Below are positions 48,778 through 60,089 of a stretch of DNA of 64,000 nt, piece after piece. Numbering within the stretch: position 1 is the first letter of the stretch; the number at the start of each line of letters is the position of its first letter. The notes beneath the pieces are model-generated. The model was given only the letters and a program-made list of their open reading frames with translations. It made no database searches and was not told the DNA's origin. The position numbers and the translations under genes were made by a program. This DNA comes from Sporosarcina psychrophila (GTDB taxonomy: Bacteria > Bacillota > Bacilli > Bacillales_A > Planococcaceae), in contig NZ_CP014616.1 of the NCBI RefSeq assembly GCF_001590685.1, positions 1,549,001-1,613,000 on the forward strand, given 5' to 3'.

Positions 48778-49634
48778 TTCGCGATCTATTTATGAAAAAT
48801 AGAAAAAAGCATACGACGACAATTCCTTCCGTTGACGCTAAAAATGATGTACCAGAAGGAATTATGACAAAGTGTCCAGAATGTAAAAATATTATTTTAA
48901 CAAAAGATCTAATCAAACTAATGAAAGTCTGCCCGAAATGTGATCATCATTTGAAGATGACAGCAGCAGAACGTGTAGCTTGTCTATTCGATGAAGAGAC
49001 ATTCAAATCAATTGACGATCATTTGAAGACGGAAAATCCACTTAATTTTCCTGCTTACACTGAAAAAGTTGAGTCAGATTCGAGAAAAACGGGTTTGAAT
49101 GAGGCAGTTCTTACTGGAACAGGTAAAATCGATGGACTGGAAATTGCTGTAGCTATTATGGATTCACATTTCCGTATGGGCTCGATGGGGTCGGTTGTTG
49201 GTGAAAAGATTACCCGCGCAATCGAAAAAGCGACTGAACTTGGCATTCCAATGATTATCTTTTCTGCGAGCGGTGGGGCACGTATGCAGGAAGGCGTGTT
49301 ATCACTCATGCAAATGGCGAAAACAAGTGTCGCACTTACACGTCATGCCAGTGAAGGTTTGTTATATATATCAGTCATGACATACCCAACGACAGGCGGC
49401 GTGTCAGCAAGTTTCGCATCGGTTGGTGATATTAATATCGCGGAGCCAAAAGCTCTCATAGGTTTTGCAGGTAGACGCGTTATCGAACAAACTGTTAGAG
49501 AAAAATTGCCAGACGACTTCCAAACAGCAGAATTTCTCCTGGACCACGGCCAACTGGATGCAGTCGTTCATCGTACGGATATGAAAGAAACTATATCTAA
49601 GATTGTTCGACTTCACGTGAAAGGGGCTAACTGA
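48774..49634 (+). CDS. accD: Acetyl-CoA carboxylase carboxyltransferase subunit beta
   Basis: With AccA, transfers carboxyl from biotin-BCCP to acetyl-CoA to give malonyl-CoA. It has 286 aa. The N-terminal zinc ribbon is CPEC ... CPKC (about residues 34-56). The crotonase-like domain has [23 protein letters not shown] and [10 protein letters not shown]. It overlaps the upstream regulator by 4 nt and is followed by accA after 1 nt. Confidence 0.97.
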   Translation: MIRDLFMKNRKKHTTTIPSVDAKNDVPEGIMTKCPECKNIILTKDLIKLMKVCPKCDHHLKMTAAERVACLFDEETFKSIDDHLKTENPLNFPAYTEKVESDSRKTGLNEAVLTGTGKIDGLEIAVAIMDSHFRMGSMGSVVGEKITRAIEKATELGIPMIIFSASGGARMQEGVLSLMQMAKTSVALTRHASEGLLYISVMTYPTTGGVSASFASVGDINIAEPKALIGFAGRRVIEQTVREKLPDDFQTAEFLLDHGQLDAVVHRTDMKETISKIVRLHVKGAN

Positions 49635-49635
49635 A

Positions 49636-50589
49636 ATGGGGAAAACGTTGAAATTCGAGGAACCAATCGTCAAGCTGCGCGAGAAAATCGTAGAACTTGA
49701 AGAGTTCACAGCGAACAATTCGGTTGATCTTTCAGATGAAATCGGAACGTTAAAGGTTCGTTTGAAGAACTTGGAAGAAGAAATATATGAGAATATGGAA
49801 CCGTGGGACCGTGTTCAAGTGGCAAGGCATCCGGAACGTCCAACTACAATTGACTATATCAATATGTTGTTTGAAGATTTTATGCAACTGCACGGGGATC
49901 GGGCTTATGGTGATGATGCAGCAATTGTGGGGGGGATCGCTTCATTTGAATCGGTTCCAATAACAGTTATCGGCCATCAGCGTGGGAAAGACACAAAAGA
50001 AAACGTCAAACGGAATTTCGGAATGCCGCATCCTGAGGGGTATAGGAAAGCATTGCGCCTTATGAAACAGGCTGAGAAATTCGGCAGACCAATCATTTGC
50101 TTCATCGATACGAAAGGTGCTTTTCCTGGCAAGGCGGCTGAAGAGCGGGGACAAAGCGAAGCGATTGCACGTAATCTTGTTGAAATGGCTGGCTTGACTG
50201 TTCCAGTTATCTCTATCGTCATCGGAGAAGGCGGGAGTGGCGGAGCGCTGGCACTTGGGGTGGCAAATCATATTCATATGCTTGAGCACTCAACTTACTC
50301 TGTTATTTCACCTGAAGGAGCCGCTACCATTCTTTGGAAAGATTCAAGTCTTGCCAAACAAGCTGCCGAAGCTATGAAGATTACAGCTCCACACTTGAAA
50401 GAAATGGGTATTATCGATGATATTATTCCAGAAGTTCGAGGTGGTGCGCATCGTGACTCGAAAGCGCAAGCTATTAGTATCGGGAATGCAATTCGAACTT
50501 CGATGGATGAATTAGGAACGCTAGATGGTAAAGGCTTAGTTGACCATCGTTATGATAAATTTCGCTGTATAGGCGTTTTTTCTGAATAA
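49636..50589 (+). CDS. accA: Acetyl-CoA carboxylase carboxyltransferase subunit alpha
   Basis: The 317-aa partner of AccD. It has [44 protein letters not shown] and [13 protein letters not shown] motifs. It completes a three-gene operon with the GntR regulator and accD and ends at a short terminator before pfkA. Confidence 0.97.
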   Translation: MGKTLKFEEPIVKLREKIVELEEFTANNSVDLSDEIGTLKVRLKNLEEEIYENMEPWDRVQVARHPERPTTIDYINMLFEDFMQLHGDRAYGDDAAIVGGIASFESVPITVIGHQRGKDTKENVKRNFGMPHPEGYRKALRLMKQAEKFGRPIICFIDTKGAFPGKAAEERGQSEAIARNLVEMAGLTVPVISIVIGEGGSGGALALGVANHIHMLEHSTYSVISPEGAATILWKDSSLAKQAAEAMKITAPHLKEMGIIDDIIPEVRGGAHRDSKAQAISIGNAIRTSMDELGTLDGKGLVDHRYDKFRCIGVFSE

Positions 50590-50596
50590 AAGAAAG

Positions 50597-51611
<1,015 letters not shown>

Positions 51612-51774
51612 CTTTGTGTATCAAAAATTCCCTGCCTTTATACGTGGGAAGACAAACGCGAACGAAGTCAGTAATTCAGAGGGCATCAAAATGTCGGCTG
51701 AATCGAGCGAGCACTATTTAAAATCTGGGTGCAATTAATTGGGTTGTTAAAAAAACTAAAAGAGGCGATATTTG

Positions 51775-53535
51775 ATGAGAAAAACGAAAATAGTATGTAC
51801 GATTGGCCCTGCAAGTGAATCACCGGAATTATTGGAACAACTTATTGAGGCTGGTATGAATGTAGCGAGGCTGAATTTTTCCCATGGTAATCATGCGGAA
51901 CATAAAGCCCGTATCGATTCCATTAGAAAAGTCGCTCGTGAAAAAGGCAAAGTTGTTGGGATTCTATTAGATACGAAAGGACCTGAAATTCGGACGCATT
52001 CCATGATGAATGGAAAGTTGGAACTTGTAACGGGACAAAAAATTGATATTTCCATGACGCAAGTCGAAGGAAACAATGATGTATTTTCAGTAAGTTACGA
52101 TAAACTTATTGAAGATGTAAACGAGGGTTCTGTCATTCTTTTAGACGATGGTCTAATCCAATTAGAAGTTACTGGTAAAGACGTAGCACGAGGGTTAATT
52201 CATACACTAATTATTAATTCGGGGTCATTAAGCAATAATAAGGGCGTTAACATACCGGGTGTTTCAGTACAACTTCCTGGAATGACGGAAAAAGATGCAG
52301 AAGATATCCTGTTTGGTATTAGGGAAGGTGTCGACTTCATAGCTGCCTCATTCGTAAGACGGGCTTCCGATGTTATGGAAATCCGTGCCCTTCTTGAGAA
52401 CAACAACGGCTCGAACCTGCAAATTATTCCGAAGATAGAAAACCAAGAAGGCGTCGACAATATCGATGAAATTTTGAATGTTTCAGATGGTCTTATGGTA
52501 GCACGTGGTGATCTGGGTGTAGAAATACCACCAGAAGAAGTACCACTTGTCCAGAAAAATTTGATTGAGAAGTGTAACCAGGCGGGTAAACCGGTTATCA
52601 CGGCAACACAAATGCTTGATTCGATGCAGCGTAACCCGCGTCCTACACGTGCAGAAGCGAGCGATGTAGCGAATGCGATTTTTGACGGTACCGATGCAAT
52701 TATGCTGTCAGGAGAGACGGCAGCAGGAATTTATCCAGTCGAATCAGTCCAAACGATGGATCGAATTGCGCTTACTACGGAAGCGGCCATCGATTATCGC
52801 TCTGTAGTGTCGACACGTCGACGAGAAAAACATGGTAATATGACTGAAGCGATTGGACAAGCTGCAGCATACACGGCTATCAACTTGAAAGTGAAGGCTG
52901 TCCTTGCCCCAACAGAAAGTGGTCACACAGCTAAAATGATTGCCAAATATCGTCCAGGTTGCCCAGTTATTGCGGTAACGTCATCTGAAATGTGTTCAAG
53001 AAAACTATCACTTATCTGGGGCGTCTACCCGATAGTTGGAAAAAAAGCTTCTTCGATTGATGAAATCTTGCAAGAGTCTGTAGAAGAGAGTGTTAAACAT
53101 CAATATGTCGGACATGGTGATGTGGTTATCATTACAGCAGGTGTTCCAGTTGGTGAAGCGGGAACGACGAACTTGATGAAAATACATGTCATAGGTGATT
53201 TGCTTGCACGAGGACAAGGAATTGGCAAAGATGTAGCTTATGGTCGAACTGTTGTAGCCAAAAATGCAGCTGAAGCATTGGCGTATGATACAGAAGGAGC
53301 TATTCTTGTAACGAACGCATCTGATCGTGATATGATGCCTGCCATCGAGAAATGCGCAGGACTCATTACGGAAGAAGGCGGATTGACGAGTCATGGTGCA
53401 ATTGTCGGACTCAGTTTAGGTATACCGATAATTGTCGGAGTTGAAAATGCTACCGAGCTTATCCAACATGGCAAGGAAATTACGATGGATGCTGAATCTG
53501 GCGTTATCTATAATGGACACGCGAGCGTTCTATAA
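51775..53535 (+). CDS. pyk: Pyruvate kinase with C-terminal PEP-utiliser-like domain
   Basis: Final glycolytic step, 586 aa (B. subtilis 585). The catalytic TIM barrel has [39 protein letters not shown] and ATQMLDSM. After the allosteric C domain comes the extra PEP-mobile-like domain typical of Bacillaceae, with [17 protein letters not shown] (about residues 536-552). ATG 51775, just after an in-frame TTG at 51772, is 8-9 nt from AGAGGCG. It is 163 nt after pfkA. Confidence 0.97.
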   Translation: MRKTKIVCTIGPASESPELLEQLIEAGMNVARLNFSHGNHAEHKARIDSIRKVAREKGKVVGILLDTKGPEIRTHSMMNGKLELVTGQKIDISMTQVEGNNDVFSVSYDKLIEDVNEGSVILLDDGLIQLEVTGKDVARGLIHTLIINSGSLSNNKGVNIPGVSVQLPGMTEKDAEDILFGIREGVDFIAASFVRRASDVMEIRALLENNNGSNLQIIPKIENQEGVDNIDEILNVSDGLMVARGDLGVEIPPEEVPLVQKNLIEKCNQAGKPVITATQMLDSMQRNPRPTRAEASDVANAIFDGTDAIMLSGETAAGIYPVESVQTMDRIALTTEAAIDYRSVVSTRRREKHGNMTEAIGQAAAYTAINLKVKAVLAPTESGHTAKMIAKYRPGCPVIAVTSSEMCSRKLSLIWGVYPIVGKKASSIDEILQESVEESVKHQYVGHGDVVIITAGVPVGEAGTTNLMKIHVIGDLLARGQGIGKDVAYGRTVVAKNAAEALAYDTEGAILVTNASDRDMMPAIEKCAGLITEEGGLTSHGAIVGLSLGIPIIVGVENATELIQHGKEITMDAESGVIYNGHASVL

Positions 53536-53546
53536 AGTTAATCTTC

Positions 53547-53583
53547 AATCAGAGTGGGGGTTCTTCATCCCCCACTGATTGTT
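53547..53583 (+). terminator. pyk terminator
   Basis: CAATCAGAGTGGGGG pairs with CCCCCACTGATTG. Confidence 0.85.
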
Positions 53584-53606
53584 TAAAGAACTTAGGCTAA
53601 GTGTGC

Positions 53607-53645
53607 GTCACGTCCTGTGGCAAAACCTAAGTAACCAACAGGGAG
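53607..53645 (+). repeat. Decayed left-end fragment of the MITE-like family
   Basis: GTCACGTCCTGTGGCAAAACC then TAAGTAACCAACAG aligns with the left end of copies 2 and 4 (GTCACGTCTGTTGAATAACC AAAGTAACCAGC). The adjoining GGAGGAATGAACTGCAATTC resembles a hairpin segment of copy 1 near 4136-4160. No right terminus is found. Confidence 0.4.
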
Positions 53646-53695
53646 GAATGAACTGCAATTCTTCCTCATTGGCCCTACCCATTCGGGATAAATAA

Positions 53696-53738
53696 GAAAA
53701 GGCTGCTTCCGAAATGCTCGGTAAGCAGCCTTTTTTAG
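53696..53738 (+). terminator. Terminator/attenuator hairpin before fxsA
   Basis: AAAAGGCTGCTT pairs with AAGCAGCCTTTTTT. The T run is directly followed by the fxsA Shine-Dalgarno (AGGAG), so transcripts reaching fxsA from upstream would cross an intrinsic terminator. Confidence 0.75.
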
Positions 53739-53752
53739 GAGATGAATTTTGC

Positions 53753-54136
53753 ATGAAATGGATAGTACTCACATTTATTGCTGTTCCGGCAGTTGAGCTT
53801 GCTTTACTAATTTATTCAGGGAAGACGCTAGGTCTATTGCCCACGATAGCTATTATCTTTATCACGGGGATAGGAGGGGCATATCTCGCCAAACGCCAAG
53901 GTATGAAGGCTTGGACTGAATTGAAAATGCGTATGACAGCTATGGAGACACCTGGAGATGCACTTATTGATAGTGTTTGTATCCTATTTGGGGGGCTTCT
54001 GCTAATCATGCCTGGTTTCATTACCGACTTAGTCGGCTTATTACTCCTTTTCAAAGGACCAAGAAATAGTATCAGACCATTTATTCAGAATTGGATTTAT
54101 AATAAAATGAAAAAAGGACAAATTGTTATCCGGTAA
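53753..54136 (+). CDS. fxsA: FxsA family membrane protein
   Basis: The 127-aa FxsA-family protein has an N-terminal helix, GISGIGGAYLAKRQG-like central segment (ITGIGGAYLAKRQG) and a second hydrophobic pair ending in LIMPGFITDLVGLLLL. In E. coli FxsA relieves F-plasmid exclusion of phage T7; in Bacilli the role is unknown. ATG 53753 follows AGGAG. The 3' end overlaps the convergent ytvI by 11 nt. Confidence 0.9.
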   Translation: MKWIVLTFIAVPAVELALLIYSGKTLGLLPTIAIIFITGIGGAYLAKRQGMKAWTELKMRMTAMETPGDALIDSVCILFGGLLLIMPGFITDLVGLLLLFKGPRNSIRPFIQNWIYNKMKKGQIVIR

Positions 54137-55100
54137 ATAAAGGATGCTGTCTGACTTTCAGTGCGGTAAAAAGTAAGAATGGTGTCAGTAGAATACCGGG
54201 TAATCCGAATAAATAGAAGGAAGAAGCCGTTATGAAAAAAGCATGAATTGGCTTTAGGTGGAAAGTGGATGCCCACATGTATGATTCGGCCATTTGTCTA
54301 GTTATCATGGTGAATAGATAGAGTAAAATAAGTGAGATACCTATATAAAAATTGTTTGTGTATAGGAAGAAAGCGGCCATGGGCAGTAGGAACAGGCCGA
54401 TACCGAGGAATGGCAGACTATCTGCCAGCGAGATAAGAAAAGCGTTGCCAATGGGTGACTCGAACCGTAAAAGCAAGAACCCTATTGAGATAATACAGAA
54501 TGTCAGGAAGAATAAGCGGGCTTCTACTGATACGAAAGTGCCGATAAGTTTACCGGATTTCGTAAACATACCTTTTGCTGGCAGGCGTATGGTGCTAGGG
54601 AAATAGACTAGAAACCAGTAGCGGTTTTTTCCGGATTCCCGTAAGGCAAAAAAATAAGCAACGAGGAAAATGAACAAACTGAATAACTGTTGAAAAACGG
54701 TACTGATGATTGTTAGGGTGTATTCTAAAAGCGCATGGCCATATTCTACAACTTTATCCTCGAGGAAAGTGAATAGCTTGCTAGGGATGTCGGTATTTTG
54801 TGTGAATGGGGCTATATGGCGTTCGACAGTTGGAACGGTGTCAATAAGCCCATGGATTGCGATGAAAGTGAACGCGCTAATTAAAAAAAGCATAAGTGTC
54901 ATAACGAATAATGTTGCAATTGTAAGCGGAAGCTTGGTCATTGAGCGGACGGATGATAAGATAGGGGCAGTGAAGTAGGCGATAATGATAGCGATTGCCG
55001 CCGGGGGGACAGTGAACAGGATAATACCCGCCAAAAAAGCAGGCAACCATTTCATGAAAATTGATTGAAATGCTTGTTGCTTGTTCCGGTTTTCTGGCAT
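54126..55100 (-). CDS. ytvI: AI-2E/YtvI-type membrane transporter-like protein
   Basis: The 324-aa AI-2E family protein has about eight transmembrane helices, including the paired N-terminal helices, the extracytoplasmic loop and the C-terminal bundle (LPFLGIGLFLLPMAAFFL, SSFYLFGLPGILLTPF). The substrate is unknown; the family includes Na/H antiporter-like and permease-like members. It is syntenic with B. subtilis ytvI next to fxsA/citZ. ATG 55100 follows AAAAAGGGGG. Confidence 0.87.
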   Translation of the reverse strand: MPENRNKQQAFQSIFMKWLPAFLAGIILFTVPPAAIAIIIAYFTAPILSSVRSMTKLPLTIATLFVMTLMLFLISAFTFIAIHGLIDTVPTVERHIAPFTQNTDIPSKLFTFLEDKVVEYGHALLEYTLTIISTVFQQLFSLFIFLVAYFFALRESGKNRYWFLVYFPSTIRLPAKGMFTKSGKLIGTFVSVEARLFFLTFCIISIGFLLLRFESPIGNAFLISLADSLPFLGIGLFLLPMAAFFLYTNNFYIGISLILLYLFTMITRQMAESYMWASTFHLKPIHAFFITASSFYLFGLPGILLTPFLLFTALKVRQHPLFTG

Positions 55101-55148
55101 TTTCCGTCCCCCTTTTTATAAAACTAAAAACAAAAACAAGCGTATCCA

Positions 55149-55177
55149 TTCACAAAGATGACAATATTGATTATAAT
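55149..55177 (+). promoter_or_regulatory. citZ promoter
   Basis: TTCACA (55149-55154), 17-bp spacer, TATAAT (55172-55177). Confidence 0.7.
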
Positions 55178-55182
55178 GGTCG

Positions 55183-55197
55183 TTGTAAGCGTTTTTA
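55183..55197 (+). promoter_or_regulatory. cre-like CcpA operator at citZ
   Basis: TTGTAAGCGTTTTTA fits the cre pattern WTGNAANCGNWNNCW with one mismatch near the 3' end. It begins 6 bp after the -10 box, so it covers the start site, a position expected to repress. citZ is a known CcpA target in B. subtilis. Confidence 0.65.
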
Positions 55198-55284
55198 AGT
55201 AGCGAATTAGTATTAGCAGACTAGCTGTTCTTCTGTCTCCTTTTTGTAGATTGGACAGCTGTACTGAAAGAGGGAGCGATTTAT

Positions 55285-56400
55285 ATGACGTCAACCAAAG
55301 GGTTGGAAGGAGTCGTAGCGACACAGTCAGCAATCAGTTCTATTATTGATGACACACTTACATATGTCGGCTATGATATTGATGATCTTGCAGATAACGC
55401 CAGCTTTGAAGAAGTTATTTATCTTCTTTGGCACCAGCGTCTGCCAAAAGAGGACGAGCTTGCAGAGCTGAAAAAACAGCTTGCAGAGAATATGTCTGTT
55501 CCTCAAGAAGTACTTAATCATTTCAAAACGTATCCTATTGGGGAAGTACACCCAATGGCTGCACTGCGTACTGCAGTATCTCTACTTGGACTATACGATG
55601 AAAAAGCAGAAGATATGTCTGATGAAGCAAATTACGAAAAAGCGATTAAGCTTCAAGCGAAAATCGCTACACTCGTTACTTCATTCTCACGTATCCGTAA
55701 AGGCCTTGAGCCGGTTGCTCCAAAAGCTGAACTTGGCTATGCTGAAAACTTCCTATACATGCTTTCAGGAAAACAGCCTGAAGCAATTGCAATTGAAGCA
55801 TTCGACAAAGCACTTGTCCTACATGCAGACCATGAGCTAAATGCATCTACATTCACAGCACGTGTTTGTGTAGCTACGCTTTCTGATATGTATTCAGGTG
55901 TGACAGCAGCGATTGGTGCACTTAAAGGACCACTTCACGGTGGCGCAAACGAACAAGTAATGAAAATGCTGATGGAAATCGGTTCAGAAGACAAAGTAGA
56001 AGCATATATCCGTGCAAAATTGGATAACAAAGAAAAAATCATGGGCTTCGGCCACCGTGTCTACCGTAAAGGTGATCCACGTGCGAAACATCTTCGTGAG
56101 ATGTCTAAGCGTTTGACTGAACTTCGCGGCGAAGAGAAATGGTACAATATGTCCAATAAAATCGAAGAAATTGTTACCGGCGAAAAGAATTTGCCGCCGA
56201 ACGTCGATTTCTATTCGGCTTCTGTCTATCATTCACTCGACATCGATCATGATTTATTCACGCCAATTTTCGCAGTATCTCGTATTTCGGGATGGATTGC
56301 ACATATCCGTGAGCAATATGCGAACAATAGATTGATCCGTCCTCGTGCAGATTATACGGGACCGGGCATGCAAAAATACGTTCCAATTAAAGAACGATAA
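55285..56400 (+). CDS. citZ: Citrate synthase
   Basis: Condenses acetyl-CoA and oxaloacetate. It has 371 aa. Catalytic histidines are in [12 protein letters not shown] and [16 protein letters not shown], and the aspartate is in [16 protein letters not shown] 55285 follows AGGGAGCG. It heads the citZ-icd-mdh TCA cluster and carries a cre-like site over its transcription start. Confidence 0.97.
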   Translation: MTSTKGLEGVVATQSAISSIIDDTLTYVGYDIDDLADNASFEEVIYLLWHQRLPKEDELAELKKQLAENMSVPQEVLNHFKTYPIGEVHPMAALRTAVSLLGLYDEKAEDMSDEANYEKAIKLQAKIATLVTSFSRIRKGLEPVAPKAELGYAENFLYMLSGKQPEAIAIEAFDKALVLHADHELNASTFTARVCVATLSDMYSGVTAAIGALKGPLHGGANEQVMKMLMEIGSEDKVEAYIRAKLDNKEKIMGFGHRVYRKGDPRAKHLREMSKRLTELRGEEKWYNMSNKIEEIVTGEKNLPPNVDFYSASVYHSLDIDHDLFTPIFAVSRISGWIAHIREQYANNRLIRPRADYTGPGMQKYVPIKER

Positions 56401-56470
56401 GAACGAAAATACATGGGGCAGCATAGATATATGCCGGCCCTCTGATTTTGAATTTGGGAGGAAATTATTC

Positions 56471-57739
56471 ATGACTAACGGTGGAAAAATTACAGTAACT
56501 AATGGTGTTTTAAACGTTCCTGATCACGCAACAATTCCTTTTATTATCGGTGACGGTACTGGTCCGGATATTTGGCATTCGGCATCACGCGTACTTGAAG
56601 CAGCTGTTGATAAAGCTTACGACGGCAAGAAAAAGCTTGTGTGGAAAGAAGTTCTTGCAGGGGAAAAAGCATTCAACGAAACTGGCGAATGGCTTCCACA
56701 AGCAACACTAGACACAATCGATGAGTATTTGATCGCTATTAAAGGACCACTTACTACGCCAATTGGTGGCGGTTTCCGTTCATTGAACGTTGCGCTTCGC
56801 CAAGAATTGGATCTTTACACTTGCCTACGTCCAGTACGTTACTTTGAAGGTGTTCCTTCACCAGTTAAACGTCCTGAAGATTGCGATATGGTTATTTTCC
56901 GCGAAAATACGGAAGATATCTATGCAGGTATTGAATACAAAGAAGGTACACCTGAAGCGAAAAAAGTAATCGAATTCCTACAAAACGAAATGGGTGTTAA
57001 AAATATCCGCTTCCCAGAAACTTCTGGAATCGGTATCAAACCTATTTCTGAAGAAGGTACAAAACGTCTTGTACGTGCTGCTCTTGCTTATATCATTAAA
57101 GAAGGCCGCAAGTCACTGACGCTTGTCCATAAAGGAAATATCATGAAGTTTACAGAAGGCGCATTCAAAAACTGGGGCTATGAAGTTGCTGAACAAGAAT
57201 TCGGCGATAAAGTCTTCACATGGAACCAGTATGATCAAATCAAAGATGCTGATGGAACTGATGCTGCAAACAAAGCACAAGCTGAAGCTGAAGCAGCAGG
57301 CAAAATCATCGTTAAAGATGCAATTGCTGATATCTTCTTGCAACAAATCTTGACACGTCCAAAAGAGTTCGATGTTGTTGCAACAATGAACTTGAACGGC
57401 GACTATATTTCTGATGCACTTGCTGCACAAGTTGGTGGAATTGGTATTGCTCCTGGAGCAAATATCAACTACATTACTGGGCATGCAATCTTTGAAGCAA
57501 CTCATGGTACTGCACCGAAATATGCAGGACTTGACAAAGTTAACCCTTCTTCACTCCTTCTTTCAGGCGTCTTGATGCTTGAGCACCTTGGATGGAACGA
57601 AGCGGCAGCTATGATCACTGCTTCAATCGAAAAAACAATTGTTTCTAAAGTTGTAACATACGACTTTGCTCGTCTTATGGACGGTGCAACTGAAGTGAAA
57701 GCATCTGAATTCGCAAATGAATTGATCAAAAACCTTTAA
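56471..57739 (+). CDS. icd: Isocitrate dehydrogenase (NADP)
   Basis: Oxidative decarboxylation of isocitrate to 2-oxoglutarate. It has 422 aa (B. subtilis 423). [10 protein letters not shown] is at the N-terminus, and the substrate-binding/phosphorylatable serine is in [39 protein letters not shown] and [11 protein letters not shown] are conserved. ATG 56471 follows GGGAGG; the longer in-frame extension from 56345 overlaps citZ and is not used. It is 70 nt after citZ. Confidence 0.97.
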   Translation: MTNGGKITVTNGVLNVPDHATIPFIIGDGTGPDIWHSASRVLEAAVDKAYDGKKKLVWKEVLAGEKAFNETGEWLPQATLDTIDEYLIAIKGPLTTPIGGGFRSLNVALRQELDLYTCLRPVRYFEGVPSPVKRPEDCDMVIFRENTEDIYAGIEYKEGTPEAKKVIEFLQNEMGVKNIRFPETSGIGIKPISEEGTKRLVRAALAYIIKEGRKSLTLVHKGNIMKFTEGAFKNWGYEVAEQEFGDKVFTWNQYDQIKDADGTDAANKAQAEAEAAGKIIVKDAIADIFLQQILTRPKEFDVVATMNLNGDYISDALAAQVGGIGIAPGANINYITGHAIFEATHGTAPKYAGLDKVNPSSLLLSGVLMLEHLGWNEAAAMITASIEKTIVSKVVTYDFARLMDGATEVKASEFANELIKNL

Positions 57740-57752
57740 TTATTACTACTTT

Positions 57753-57787
57753 AGCGGTGGAGAAGACTTCGGTTTTCTTCACCGCTG
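57753..57787 (+). terminator. Hairpin between icd and mdh
   Basis: AGCGGTG-GAGAAG pairs with CTTC-ACCGCT. It has no strong T run, so it may be a processing or stability element, or a partial terminator within the operon. Confidence 0.5.
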
Positions 57788-57853
57788 AAGGTTTATAGTA
57801 GATTAAATGAGGGCTCAACCCCTCATACATATGAATAAAAGGAGAGACAACTC

Positions 57854-58792
57854 ATGACAATGCAACGTAAAAAAGTCTCAGTTATCGGTTCTGGTTTCAC
57901 GGGTGCGACTACAGCATTTCTTTTAGCTCAAAAAGAGCTTTGTGATGTAGTGATCGTTGATATTCCACAAATGGAAAATCCGACAAAAGGGAAAGCTCTT
58001 GATATGATGGAAGCTGGACCTATTCAAGGTTTTGACGCGAGTATTATTGGAACTTCAGATTACGCGGATACAAAAGACTCTGATATCGTCATTATCACAG
58101 CTGGTATTGCACGCAAACCAGGTATGAGCCGTGATGACCTTGTTCAGACGAACCAAAAAGTCATGAAAATCGTAACAGGTGAAATCGTAAAACATTCTCC
58201 GAATACAACCATCATTGTATTGACAAACCCTGTCGATGCTATGACGTACACAGTATACAAAGAATCAGGATTGCCGAAAGAACGCGTAATCGGACAATCT
58301 GGTGTACTTGACACTGCACGTTTCCGTACGTTTGTAGCGCAAGAATTGAACTTGTCTGTTAAAGACGTCACTGGTTTCGTTCTTGGCGGTCATGGCGATG
58401 ATATGGTTCCACTTGTACGCTACTCATATGCGGGTGGTATTCCACTTGAAACGTTGATCTCTCCTGAGCGTCTTGAAGAAATCGTAGATCGCACACGCAA
58501 AGGTGGAGCAGAAATCGTAAACCTTCTTGGTAATGGTTCTGCTTACTATGCACCAGCAGCATCACTTGTTGAAATGGCTGAAGCGATTCTAAAAGATCAG
58601 AAACGTGTACTTCCTTCGATAGCATATCTTGAGGGTGAGTACGGCCTTGACGGTATTTACATTGGTGTTCCAACTGTGCTTGGCGCAGGCGGTATCGAAA
58701 AAATCATCGAACTTGAATTGACTGAAGACGAAATGGCGGCATTGGCTAATTCTGCTGAATCAGTTAAAGCTGTTATGAAAGTTCTTGTCTAA
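57854..58792 (+). CDS. mdh: Malate dehydrogenase
   Basis: LDH-like NAD malate dehydrogenase, 312 aa. It has the dinucleotide motif [11 protein letters not shown] (about residues 12-22), the substrate arginines in [13 protein letters not shown], and the catalytic histidine in [15 protein letters not shown] 57854 follows AAAGGAGAG. It ends the citZ-icd-mdh cluster with its own terminator. Confidence 0.97.
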   Translation: MTMQRKKVSVIGSGFTGATTAFLLAQKELCDVVIVDIPQMENPTKGKALDMMEAGPIQGFDASIIGTSDYADTKDSDIVIITAGIARKPGMSRDDLVQTNQKVMKIVTGEIVKHSPNTTIIVLTNPVDAMTYTVYKESGLPKERVIGQSGVLDTARFRTFVAQELNLSVKDVTGFVLGGHGDDMVPLVRYSYAGGIPLETLISPERLEEIVDRTRKGGAEIVNLLGNGSAYYAPAASLVEMAEAILKDQKRVLPSIAYLEGEYGLDGIYIGVPTVLGAGGIEKIIELELTEDEMAALANSAESVKAVMKVLV

Positions 58793-58799
58793 TATCTTT

Positions 58800-58838
58800 A
58801 ATAAAAATCGAGTAGCATATGCTACTCGATTTTTATTC
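58800..58838 (+). terminator. mdh terminator
   Basis: AAAAATCGAGTAGCAT pairs perfectly with ATGCTACTCGATTTTTA. Confidence 0.92.
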
Positions 58839-58884
58839 TGATTATTGATAAACTTGTATTATCACACTAAAAGGGGGAAATAAG

Positions 58885-59361
58885 TTGATACTAGGGAAGA
58901 AAAGACGTCTAGGTAGAAAGATAGAGGAAATCACTGTTGGAGAAAAGTTGAAATTGACAGAGAAAATTGAAGATAAAGATCTCCTACTCTATCTTGGTCT
59001 AACAAATGATAGTAACCCGCTCTATATACAGCATGATTACGCTTCACAGACGGCTTATGGATTGCCTATCGTACCAACTATTATGCTGACAGGGATTGTG
59101 ACATCCGCCGTTTCAAAGTATTTACCTGGACCTGGTTCACATATCGTGAAACAGCAATTGTCATTCCCAAAAGCTGTGTATCACTATACAACTATCAATT
59201 TTTTGCTCGAAGTAATTCATGTTGATAAAGAAAAAAACTCAATAGACATTTCAATAGAAGCGTGTGACGAAAAGGAAGATATCGTTATTTCTGGAATAGT
59301 GACAGTCACTCCGCCAAAAGTGGAAGAGCGTCTTACATCACAAGCAATGGATAACTTTTGA
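58885..59361 (+). CDS. MaoC-like dehydratase/hotdog protein
   Basis: The 158-aa single hotdog domain has the hydratase-2-like segment TNDSNPLYIQHDYA (about residues 42-55, Asp-Asn-His character) and YGLPIVPTIMLTGIV. The family includes (R)-specific enoyl-CoA hydratases, but the substrate is not inferable. TTG 58885 follows AAGGGGG. It is placed between mdh and phoP, 17 nt before phoP, so it is likely cotranscribed with phoPR; B. subtilis lacks a gene at this point. Confidence 0.82.
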   Translation: MILGKKRRLGRKIEEITVGEKLKLTEKIEDKDLLLYLGLTNDSNPLYIQHDYASQTAYGLPIVPTIMLTGIVTSAVSKYLPGPGSHIVKQQLSFPKAVYHYTTINFLLEVIHVDKEKNSIDISIEACDEKEDIVISGIVTVTPPKVEERLTSQAMDNF

Positions 59362-59378
59362 CGGGGGATTGATGCAAG

Positions 59379-60089
59379 TTGAGTTCAAGTATAAAGAAAA
59401 TATTGATTGTCGATGACGAACAGCCGATTCGAACACTATTAGAATACAACTTAAAGCAGGCGCAATACGAAACAATCACCGCTGCTGACGGAGAAGAAGC
59501 TGTATTGAAAACAGAAATGGAAAAACCTGATTTAATTTTACTTGACTTAATGCTTCCGAAAATGGATGGGATTGATGTCTGCAAAACGTTAAGACAGCGG
59601 GGACTCGATATTCCGATTATCATGCTGACGGCAAAAGGGGACGAGCTCGACAAGGTGCTAGGTCTTGAAATTGGCGCGGATGATTATATGACGAAACCGT
59701 TTAGTCCTAGAGAGGTTGTTGCACGCGTTAAGGCTGTATTGAGACGTAGTGGGGAATGGACAGGCCGTGTCGAAGAAACAGGGATTTTGACCACTGGATC
59801 TTTAACTGTGCACGCTGAACAATATGAAGCTTATCTTGACAAAGTAGAACTTGAGTTCACACCAAAGGAATTTGAACTTCTTGTTTATTTCATGCAGAAC
59901 AAGAATCGTGTTCTATCACGGGACCAACTTTTAAGTGCAGTCTGGAATTATGACTTTGCTGGCGATACACGCATCGTCGATGTTCACGTCAGTCATCTAC
60001 GGGAGAAAATTGAAGAAAACACGAAGAAACCTGTTTTCATCAAGACGGTAAGGGGAATTGGCTATAAATTTGAGGAGCCGAAAATTTGA
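59379..60089 (+). CDS. phoP: Response regulator PhoP (OmpR family)
   Basis: The 236-aa regulator has a receiver domain (about 1-120; acidic pocket VDDEQ, phosphoacceptor Asp in LDLMLPKMDG, Lys in TKPFSPRE) and an OmpR-type winged HTH (about 130-235; TPKEFELLVYF, DTRIVDVHVSHLREK). It controls the phosphate-starvation regulon with PhoR. Only the TTG at 59379 gives the full N-terminus, as a TGA lies 7 nt upstream in frame; the Shine-Dalgarno (GGGGG) is rather far. It overlaps phoR. Confidence 0.95.
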   Translation: MSSSIKKILIVDDEQPIRTLLEYNLKQAQYETITAADGEEAVLKTEMEKPDLILLDLMLPKMDGIDVCKTLRQRGLDIPIIMLTAKGDELDKVLGLEIGADDYMTKPFSPREVVARVKAVLRRSGEWTGRVEETGILTTGSLTVHAEQYEAYLDKVELEFTPKEFELLVYFMQNKNRVLSRDQLLSAVWNYDFAGDTRIVDVHVSHLREKIEENTKKPVFIKTVRGIGYKFEEPKI

